A stretch of DNA of 64,000 nucleotides from Aquincolibacterium sp964606385 (GTDB lineage: Bacteria > Omnitrophota > Omnitrophia > Omnitrophales > Aquincolibacteriaceae), in assembly GCA_964606385.1 (NCBI GenBank), contig CAZSFZ010000010.1:1-64000 (forward strand), written 5' to 3'. The notes under the pieces are model-generated. The model ran no database searches. It was not told where the DNA came from and worked only from the letters and a program-made list of their open reading frames with translations. The translations under genes and the position numbers were made by a program. This document shows positions 58,229-64,000 of the stretch, piece after piece; positions within the stretch are counted from its first letter, which is position 1; the number at the start of each line of letters is the position of its first letter.

Positions 58229-59515
58229 CTAAAACATGAAATGCAGGAGAGAGAGCGCGGCGATGACCCACATGGCCGGCTTCACCTCTTTAAACTTCAG
58301 GCGCATGACCTTGAAGATCACGTAACTCAGGAACCCGAACGCCAGGCCCGTCGCGATCGAATAACTCAGCGCGATCATGACGATGATTACAAAGGCCGGG
58401 AAGCCCTCCTCCATGTTCGAAAAATCGATCTCCTTCACCTCTTTCATCATAAAAAATCCCACCAGGATGAGCGCCGGCGCCGTGGCATAGGCCGGGACGA
58501 TGGCGATCAGGGGGATGAACACCACCGCGAGGATAAAGAGGATGGCCGTCACCACGGAGGTGAGGCCCGTCCGGCCTCCCTGGCCGATGCCGGTGGCGGA
58601 TTCCACATATACCGTGAGGGTCGAGGTGCCCAGGACCGCGCCTATCATACTCGCGAGCGCGTCTAAGGAGAGCAGCCGGTCCAATCCCCGGACACGCCCC
58701 TTCTCATCCACCATTTTCGCCTGGTTGCAGCAGGCCACAAGGGACCCGATCGAATCAAAAAGATGCATGAACATCAGGCTGAAGATCGCGCCGAAAAATC
58801 CCCAGCGGAGCGCGTTCAGAATATCCAGCTTGAACGCGATCGGCATGAGTTTGAGGTCGAAAGAAAAGAACGACGCGGGCCAGGGGGTTTTTCCCATAAA
58901 GACCGCGAGAAGCGTCGCGACCGCGATCCCCAGGATCATGGAGCCCTTCACTTTTTTCATCTCTAAAAGCATCATGACGAGGAATCCGGTGAGCCCGATC
59001 AGGACCGTGGGGGTGATGGGGGCCGCGGAAACAAGCGTCGCTTCATTTCTGTGGATGATGCCGAGATTCACGAGGCCGATGAAGGTGATAAAAAAACCGA
59101 TCCCCACGGAGACCGACGCAATGAGCGCGCGCGGGATCACGTCCACGATCTTTTGCCGGAGTCCCAGGACGGTCAAAAGAAAAAAGAAGAGCCCGGAGAG
59201 GAACACGATCCCCAGAGCGTCGGTCCAGGGAATGCCGTCCGTGAGGACCAGGGAGTAGGCGAAGAAAGCGTTCAGGCCCATGCCGGGGGCCATGGCGATC
59301 GGGGCGTTCGCGAAGAGGCCGGTCATGAGCGTCGCGAGCGCGGTCGCCAGGCATGTGACCGTGATCAGGGCCGTTTTATCCATGCCCGCCGCGGCGAGGA
59401 TACTGGGGTTCACAAAAATAATATAGGCCATCGCCAGGAAAGTGGTCAGTCCGGCGATCGCTTCAGTTCCGGGGGTCGTTTTCCGGTCCTTTAATTTGAA
59501 AATTTTTTCGAGCAT
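58229..59515 (-). CDS. Guanine/hypoxanthine permease (AzgA-like NCS2)
   Basis: Purine:proton symporter of the inner membrane, 428 residues, about 13 hydrophobic segments. The N-terminus GTEAIAGLTTFLAMAYIIF and the GMGLNAFFAYSLV segment match AzgA/PbuG-type purine transporters. STLTVYVESATGIGQGGRTG is the signature loop of the family. The exact base cannot be told from sequence. A cupin gene lies upstream on the same strand. Confidence 0.92.
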   Translation of the reverse strand: MLEKIFKLKDRKTTPGTEAIAGLTTFLAMAYIIFVNPSILAAAGMDKTALITVTCLATALATLMTGLFANAPIAMAPGMGLNAFFAYSLVLTDGIPWTDALGIVFLSGLFFFLLTVLGLRQKIVDVIPRALIASVSVGIGFFITFIGLVNLGIIHRNEATLVSAAPITPTVLIGLTGFLVMMLLEMKKVKGSMILGIAVATLLAVFMGKTPWPASFFSFDLKLMPIAFKLDILNALRWGFFGAIFSLMFMHLFDSIGSLVACCNQAKMVDEKGRVRGLDRLLSLDALASMIGAVLGTSTLTVYVESATGIGQGGRTGLTSVVTAILFILAVVFIPLIAIVPAYATAPALILVGFFMMKEVKEIDFSNMEEGFPAFVIIVMIALSYSIATGLAFGFLSYVIFKVMRLKFKEVKPAMWVIAALSLLHFMF

Positions 59516-59532
59516 GAGCGGGGATTTTCCGG

Positions 59533-59892
59533 CTATTCCGCGGAACGGATCATGATGAGGAGCATTTTAAAACGCTGAACGGCCTTAAGCGAATGGGGGA
59601 CGCCGGCCGGCATGATGATCATCTCGCCTTTTTTGACCTCGTGGAGTTTCCCGCCGATCATGACCGCCGCTTTCCCGTCCAGGATCATGACGGAGGCGTC
59701 GTAGGGGGCCGTGTGTTCGCTGAGGCCCTCGCCTTTATCAAAAGCGAAAAGCGTCAGCGTTCCGGCTTTCTTGGAGAGGATCTGCTTGCTGACGACGGAA
59801 TGTTCCTGATAGGTCACCAGGGCTTCGAGCGGCAGGGCCTTTCCGATAAAATCATTCGCGGCGGCCGATGGATTTTTGGATGAGGCGGGCAT
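59533..59892 (-). CDS. Cupin-domain protein
   Basis: The 119-residue single cupin barrel has motif 1 in GEGLSEHTAPYDASVMILDG and motif 2 in KKGEMIIMPAGVPHSLKA, with H in both motifs able to bind metal. ATG 59892 follows AAAAGGAG; the open frame extends to 59913. It lies between the purine permease and the 2-hydroxyacid dehydrogenase. Function unknown. Confidence 0.88.
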   Translation of the reverse strand: MPASSKNPSAAANDFIGKALPLEALVTYQEHSVVSKQILSKKAGTLTLFAFDKGEGLSEHTAPYDASVMILDGKAAVMIGGKLHEVKKGEMIIMPAGVPHSLKAVQRFKMLLIMIRSAE

Positions 59893-59903
59893 GGATTCTC
59901 CTT

Positions 59904-60968
59904 TTAAAAACACTTGCCGGTGGTTTTACGCGGGCACGAGGTGGTAGAGCATTTGTAACAGATCTCATTCGGCAGCTTGCCGTCCGTGAAAAATTCGCGG
60001 ATGTTCTCCAGGGTCGTTTCGGCGATATTCTGGAGCGCCTCCCGCGTGAAGAACCCCTGGTGCGAGGTGATGAGGACATTATTAAAGGAAAGCAGGCGCG
60101 CGAGGATATCGTCCGTGATGACCTTGTTCGAAAAATCCTCGAAGAAATAATCGCTCTCTTCTTCATAGACATCCAGGCCCGCGAAACCGATTTTGCCGGT
60201 TTTAAGCCCTTCAATAAGCGCTTTGGAATCGATCAGCAGGCCGCGGCCGGTATTGATGATCATGACGCCTTGTTTCATTTTCGCGATATTGGGTTCATTG
60301 ATCAGATGGTAAGTTTCTTTCGTGAGCGGGCAATGGAGCGAGATCACGTCGGAGTTCTTGTAGAGGGTATCCAGGTCCACATATTGGATCCCTGCTCTTT
60401 TTTCATATTCCTTGTCCGGGAAGGCGTCGTACGCGAGGACCCGCATGCCGAACCCTTTAAGAATATCGATCAGGACTCTTCCGATCTTTCCGGTGCCGAT
60501 AATGCCAGCCGTTTTCCCGTGCATGTCAAAACCCAGGAGGCCGTTCAGCGTGAAATTATTGTCGCGGGTCCGGAAAAAAGCGCGATGGATCTTGCGGTTC
60601 AACGCGAGCATGAGGGCCACGGCGTGCTCCGCCACCGCGTAGGGGGAATAGGCCGGGACGCGGACGGCATGGATCCTCTGAAAAAGCGCCTTGAGGTCGA
60701 GGTTGTTATAACCGGCCGCCCGGATCGCGATCAGCCGGATCCCGTTTCCGGCCAACACATCCACGACATTTTGATCCACCGTGTCATTTACAAAAACGCA
60801 GACGACGTGAAATCCCTGGACCAGAGAGGCTGTTTCGGAGGTGAGGTGGTGTTTGAAATAAGTGATCTTGAAGCCAAAGGCTTTGTTAGCGTTATCGAAA
60901 GATTCGATATCGTAAGGCTTGGCGTCAAAAAACGCGACTTTAAGTGGATTCGGGATCTTGGTTTCCAA
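59904..60968 (-). CDS. D-2-hydroxyacid dehydrogenase (D-lactate dehydrogenase-like)
   Basis: NAD-dependent oxidoreductase of 354 residues. The Rossmann motif is GTGKIGR, with catalytic Arg in IAIRAAGYNNLD, Glu in DVYEEE and His in TSHQGFFT. It resembles fermentative LdhA. TTG 60968 is the most likely start: GAGGAG precedes it at proper spacing, and ATG 60992 overlaps the TATAAT box. The last 20 residues contain four Cys (CYKCSTTSCPRKTTGKC), an unusual tail that may bind metal. Confidence 0.88.
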   Translation of the reverse strand: METKIPNPLKVAFFDAKPYDIESFDNANKAFGFKITYFKHHLTSETASLVQGFHVVCVFVNDTVDQNVVDVLAGNGIRLIAIRAAGYNNLDLKALFQRIHAVRVPAYSPYAVAEHAVALMLALNRKIHRAFFRTRDNNFTLNGLLGFDMHGKTAGIIGTGKIGRVLIDILKGFGMRVLAYDAFPDKEYEKRAGIQYVDLDTLYKNSDVISLHCPLTKETYHLINEPNIAKMKQGVMIINTGRGLLIDSKALIEGLKTGKIGFAGLDVYEEESDYFFEDFSNKVITDDILARLLSFNNVLITSHQGFFTREALQNIAETTLENIREFFTDGKLPNEICYKCSTTSCPRKTTGKCF

Positions 60969-60990
60969 AAGACGCTCCTCTTTTCTCATC

Positions 60991-60996
60991 ATTATA
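60991..60996 (-). promoter_or_regulatory. TATAAT -10 box of the hydroxyacid dehydrogenase gene
   Basis: On the minus strand the sequence TATAAT lies 22 bp before the proposed TTG start and overlaps the first possible ATG codon. No good -35 is seen at 17 bp. Confidence 0.4.
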
Positions 60997-61105
60997 GCGT
61001 GAGAAAGAGGCAAACTCCAGACCTTGCAAGGTTGGAAATTAAAGGGGTTTTTGGGACTTTTTTGGGTGTAAAATACAAGCCTGACCTGAAGCTGGGAGGT
61101 GCGGC

Positions 61106-61939
61106 ATGAAAGCCCAGGAAAAGGTCCGCACGGCGGTGGTGAGCGGACAATTCTATCCCGAGGAACCGGCGGTCCTCAAAAAAAAGATACGGCAGTTCCT
61201 GTCCCGGTCCCAAAACGTCCCGGATCCGGATGTGAGCGCGATCATCGTGCCGCACGCGGGATATGACTACTCCGGGCAGGTCGCGGCGGAGGCCTACAAG
61301 CTGGTGGAGGGCCGGAAGTTCGAAGCCGTGATTATCATCGCCTTTCTTCACCGGATATTCCTTCAGGGTGTCCTCGTGGATGACGCGGCTTTCTATGAAA
61401 CACCGTTGGGTCGGGTCCCCGTGGATCGCAAGCTGGCCGGTGAGCTTCAAATGGCGCATCCTCTTTTCCGGAATACGCTGACCGGGCGTCTCGAAGAGCA
61501 TTCGCTGGAAGTTCAGATCCCGTTCTTGCAGGAAACCATCCCCGGCCTCAGGATCGTTCCCATCTATTTCGGCTCTCAAAACATCACGAACATCACGCTC
61601 CTTGCGGATACCTTGGCGGCCGTGATCGCGGGCCGTAACGTTCTTGTCGTAGCGACCTCAGACCTTTCGCATTTTCATCCTTATGAAGCGGCGGCCCGGA
61701 TGGACCGGGTCCTTATTGCCATGTTCGAGCAGGGGAATGCCGAAGCGATCTATGACGCGAATGCCAAGGAAGAGGTCGAAGCCTGCGGGATGGGACCCGT
61801 CCTGACCTCGATCTTGCTGGCCAGGAAAATGAAATGGTCGGGCCCCAAGCTGGTTCAGTACGCGAACTCGGGGGATGTGACGGGCGATCGCGGCTCGGTC
61901 GTCGGGTACGCAGCCATGGCTTACCGAAAAACAACATGA
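61106..61939 (+). CDS. amrB: AmmeMemoRadiSam system protein AmrB (MEMO family)
   Basis: The 277-residue MEMO-family protein is related to non-haem iron dioxygenases. Metal ligands are in VPHAGYDYSG, EHSLEVQIPF and SDLSHF. ACGMGP contains the conserved Cys. Eukaryotic MEMO1 binds iron or copper. ATG 61106 follows GGGAGGT. The stop overlaps the amrA start (ATGA), so translation is coupled. amrS, the third gene of the set, is at 54185. Confidence 0.93.
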   Translation: MKAQEKVRTAVVSGQFYPEEPAVLKKKIRQFLSRSQNVPDPDVSAIIVPHAGYDYSGQVAAEAYKLVEGRKFEAVIIIAFLHRIFLQGVLVDDAAFYETPLGRVPVDRKLAGELQMAHPLFRNTLTGRLEEHSLEVQIPFLQETIPGLRIVPIYFGSQNITNITLLADTLAAVIAGRNVLVVATSDLSHFHPYEAAARMDRVLIAMFEQGNAEAIYDANAKEEVEACGMGPVLTSILLARKMKWSGPKLVQYANSGDVTGDRGSVVGYAAMAYRKTT

Positions 61940-62472
61940 TCTCTAAGGAAGAACAGAAAAAAATACTGGCTTACGCGCGGGAACTGCTGAGAGCGCGTCT
62001 GACCGGCGGGCCCGTTCCCGGGCTCGAACTTCAAAATGAGATCCTGGAAGAAAAGCGCGGGATCTTTGTGACGCTAAAGCGCGGAGGAAGTTTGCGAGGC
62101 TGTATCGGGCAGATCGTGGGCGCGGAACCTCTTAAGAAAAGTATCGGGCGCATGACCCTGGCGGCCGCGTTTGAAGACCCCCGGTTTCCGCCGCTTGCGC
62201 TCGGGGAACTTAAGGATCTGAAGATGCACGTTTCGTTTTTAACCGCTCCGGCTCCCATTAAAAGCTTTCGGGATATCCGTACCGGGACGGACGGGATCAT
62301 TGTAACGCATGGGTGGAAGAAAGGTGTTTATCTTCCCGAAGTGGCGACGGAGACCGGTTGGGACGCCCGGACTTTTTTTGAAAGCTGCGCCCTGGAAAAA
62401 GCGGGGTTGACGGAGCAAGAACTGGAAAATGCCTCGATCGAGGTTTTCCAGACCGAGGGTTTCGAAGACTGA
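61936..62472 (+). CDS. amrA: AmmeMemoRadiSam system protein AmrA (AMMECR1 family)
   Basis: The 178-residue AMMECR1-domain protein has the family signature LRGCIGQI near residue 56-63 and the RFPPLALGEL stretch. ATG 61936 overlaps the amrB stop by 4 bp. Its biochemical role is unknown. Together with amrB and amrS it forms the full conserved set. Confidence 0.93.
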   Translation: MISKEEQKKILAYARELLRARLTGGPVPGLELQNEILEEKRGIFVTLKRGGSLRGCIGQIVGAEPLKKSIGRMTLAAAFEDPRFPPLALGELKDLKMHVSFLTAPAPIKSFRDIRTGTDGIIVTHGWKKGVYLPEVATETGWDARTFFESCALEKAGLTEQELENASIEVFQTEGFED

Positions 62473-62563
62473 GCGGGCCCCTTATAAATATTAAAGAAGC
62501 CGTAAAACGGCCGATACTATGGGATGGAATGAACGGGTTTGGACGAACCAAGGAGACTCATCA

Positions 62564-62941
62564 ATGAAAAAGATCGCTTTGTTCCTTGCCTTGATGCTGA
62601 TGTGCGCCATTGCTTATGCCTCATCTCCAGCCGTGGATAAAATGAATTCCCGGGCGGCCCTTGAAAAATTCAGCCGCGGCGTGTCGAACGTGGCGACCGG
62701 TCCGGGTGAGTTCGTGACGCAGATACCGCCCGCGATGGAACAAAGTCCCGATTACCTGACCGGGTTCATCATGAGCATCGGCCGAGGGATCGGCTATACG
62801 TTTTTGAGGGTCGGGGCGGGGATCTATGATATCGCGACGGCGCCGTTCCCCGGGCCCACGAACTATGAGCCGATTATCAAACCGGAAACTAACGTTACGA
62901 AATTCGCGGATACCACGATCAGCCAGACGCTTCCGACGTAA
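62564..62941 (+). CDS. Exported TIGR04073-like protein
   Basis: The 125-residue protein has a signal peptide (1-19, ending AYA) and a mature part with KFSRGVSNVATGPGEF and the YTFLRVGAGIYDIATAPFPG segment. This matches the TIGR04073 family as I recall it, described as exosortase-system-associated. No exosortase is in the window. A Shine-Dalgarno AAGGAGA precedes ATG 62564 and a strong terminator follows, so it is monocistronic. Confidence 0.7.
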   Translation: MKKIALFLALMLMCAIAYASSPAVDKMNSRAALEKFSRGVSNVATGPGEFVTQIPPAMEQSPDYLTGFIMSIGRGIGYTFLRVGAGIYDIATAPFPGPTNYEPIIKPETNVTKFADTTISQTLPT

Positions 62942-62961
62942 TTCCGCTTTTCAAAATATCC

Positions 62962-62998
62962 GACCTCCGTTCCCCTGGGGAACGGAGGTCTTTTTTTT
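62962..62998 (+). terminator. Rho-independent terminator
   Basis: GACCTCCGTTCCCC (62962-62975) and GGGGAACGGAGGTC (62977-62990) are exact complements with a one-base centre (the loop will open the inner pairs), followed by eight T. Confidence 0.92.
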
Positions 62999-63056
62999 GT
63001 CCGCCCTCTCTTTTATGGTAGATTAGTCCCCGTCTTTCCAGCATAAGGAGCGCCCC

Positions 63057-63473
63057 ATGAAAGCCCATACTGAATATTTTTGGATGGATACCAAAGACCG
63101 CTACGCTATCGTGAATATCACGCCCGAAGTCGAACAGGCGATCCATAAAAGCGGCATCAAGGAAGGCCTGTGCCTTGTGAACGCCATGCACATCACGGCG
63201 TCGGTCTTCATTAATGACAATGAGTCGGGGCTTCACGAGGATTTTCTCAAATGGGTCGAAAAACTGGCGCCTTACGGTATCGATAAATACAAACATAACC
63301 TGACCGGTGAGGATAACGGCGACGCGCACCTCAAACGCACGATCATGGGTCGGGAAGTCGTTTGCGCGGTCACGAAAGGGAAGCTCGATTTCGGCCCCTG
63401 GGAACAGATCTTTTACGGCGAATTCGACGGCCAGCGCCGCAAGCGCGTGCTCGTCAAGATCCTCGGGGAATAA
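63057..63473 (+). CDS. YjbQ/UPF0047 family protein
   Basis: The 138-residue protein belongs to the UPF0047/YjbQ family, for which a secondary thiamine-phosphate synthase activity has been reported. Conserved stretches are NAMHITASVFINDNE, the DAHLKRTIMG segment and GPWEQIFYGEFDG. A Shine-Dalgarno AAGGAG precedes ATG 63057. It is followed 13 bp later by the helicase gene. Confidence 0.92.
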   Translation: MKAHTEYFWMDTKDRYAIVNITPEVEQAIHKSGIKEGLCLVNAMHITASVFINDNESGLHEDFLKWVEKLAPYGIDKYKHNLTGEDNGDAHLKRTIMGREVVCAVTKGKLDFGPWEQIFYGEFDGQRRKRVLVKILGE

Positions 63474-63486
63474 AACCAAAGTCTTC

Positions 63487-64000
63487 ATGTCTGACACCTA
63501 TCGCGACAAACCCAAAAAACGACGGAAAAAAGTTCATGCGCCGCTGCCTCCCAGGCAGGAGAAAAAAGAAGAACGCAGGATCTGGGTCGGGGATGAAGCG
63601 GTCATCGAAAAGCATTTCCTTTACCTGACGCGCCTCCTGCGCGATGAGGAACGCGAAGAGCAGAACCGTTTCAAGACGGATTTTCTGGACCAGAAACCGG
63701 AGGTCCGCGAAAAAAAAGGAAAGGCCCTTTTCCGGCTTGACCTTCTCGAAACCCACTATAATCCCTCGGGGCAAAAGCTCCTGACCTTCGCGCTTCAGAA
63801 CGGCCGCCCCTTGCCGCGGTATTCCCTGGGTCCCGGCGATGTGGTCTCCCTTTCCGGTTTCCAGACGCCGCCGGCGGATTGCCCCGTCGGGACAGTCTAT
63901 GAAAAAGACCGGTTCAGGATCACGGTCGCTTTCAGCGGCAGGATCCCCGGCTGGGTTGAGAGTGAAAAAAGCTATCAGCTGAGCCTTGCCGAGAACCGTA
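63487..64000 (+). CDS. UPF1/IGHMBP2-like SF1 helicase, 5' part
   Basis: The frame from ATG 63487 is open to the right edge, giving 171 residues of an incomplete protein. A basic N-terminus (KPKKRRKKVH) is followed by a helical stretch with RLLRDEEREEQN and then a beta-rich region (GKALFRLDLLETHY, PRYSLGPGDVVSLSG, PVGTVYEKDRFRITVAFSG). This is the layout of the accessory 1B-type domain at the N-terminus of DNA2/NAM7-type helicases. The Walker A motif would lie outside the window. The call rests on this pattern only. Confidence 0.6.
   Translation, partial: MSDTYRDKPKKRRKKVHAPLPPRQEKKEERRIWVGDEAVIEKHFLYLTRLLRDEEREEQNRFKTDFLDQKPEVREKKGKALFRLDLLETHYNPSGQKLLTFALQNGRPLPRYSLGPGDVVSLSGFQTPPADCPVGTVYEKDRFRITVAFSGRIPGWVESEKSYQLSLAENR

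Noticed and set aside
59868..61109. A 413-codon plus-strand open frame
   Set aside because: It is antisense to the hydroxyacid dehydrogenase, whose catalytic and NAD-binding motifs are clear.

Overview
The window reads as a chromosomal segment of a Gram-negative, probably anaerobic or microaerophilic, uncultured bacterium. Outer-membrane (Slam-like barrel), periplasmic (signal-peptide TPR, FecR-like, SOR-like) and lipoprotein genes point to a diderm. A futalosine-type menaquinone enzyme (MqnE), MEP-pathway IspG and a long IspH, a PPi-type phosphofructokinase, an AmmeMemoRadiSam set, a TIGR04073-like protein, and compact gene packing broken by palindromic repeats all resemble Omnitrophota or other PVC-related metagenome genomes. 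That placement is an inference; there is no rRNA in the window to test it. I found no tRNA, CRISPR array, complete IS element or prophage.

Layout. 1-7.5 kb: 3' end of thiC, ispG, mqnE, greA, a DUF1189-like membrane protein, a DMT exporter, a zinc alcohol dehydrogenase and nth. 7.5-15 kb: a CHASE2-GGDEF cyclase with a CheY-like receiver, trxA, an aldo/keto reductase, an AsmA-like protein, era and prfC. 15-21 kb: a three-gene leftward unit (RnfD-like membrane protein, exported SOR-like protein, PPi-PFK), then dipeptide epimerase with a DUF819 permease and a HAD phosphatase. 21-24 kb: a decayed stretch with comM/yifB remnants, an ORF6N gene, htpX and ferredoxin. 24-33 kb: a kinase-deaminase fusion, long IspH, nitroreductase, an EfpL/YeiP-type elongation factor, queD, a TPR protein and a solitary AddB-like nuclease. 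33-36 kb: two tandem REC-pseudoREC regulators and a Ski2-like helicase. 36-44 kb: a Slam-like TPR barrel, three FecR-domain proteins and a convergent CHASE2 adenylate cyclase. 44-50 kb: trpB2, a lipoprotein, a PilZ membrane protein and a pseudopilin operon. 50-64 kb: a Kef-type antiporter, AsmA-like protein, sensor kinase, CYTH protein, AmrS, two GIDE-domain proteins with lemA, a purine permease, cupin, 2-hydroxyacid dehydrogenase, AmrB-AmrA, a TIGR04073-like protein, YjbQ and the start of a UPF1/IGHMBP2-like helicase.

The signalling genes form a theme: two CHASE2 receptors (one making c-di-GMP, one cAMP), a PilZ protein, a GAF histidine kinase, several receivers and periplasmic FecR-like proteins, next to type IV pseudopilins and a likely surface-export barrel.

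The most unusual signal is non-coding. A family of hairpin units (6-9 bp stems that differ between copies but stay complementary, with loops of 22-25 nt sharing an AACC-TTT/A-rich pattern) occurs as inverted double hairpins of 86-88 bp at three places and as four successive hairpins at a fourth. At three loci the CATG end of the element supplies the likely start codon of the adjacent gene (queD, the Ski2-like helicase, the CHASE2 cyclase). Several other palindromic repeats overlap gene ends and have changed the ends of the encoded proteins.
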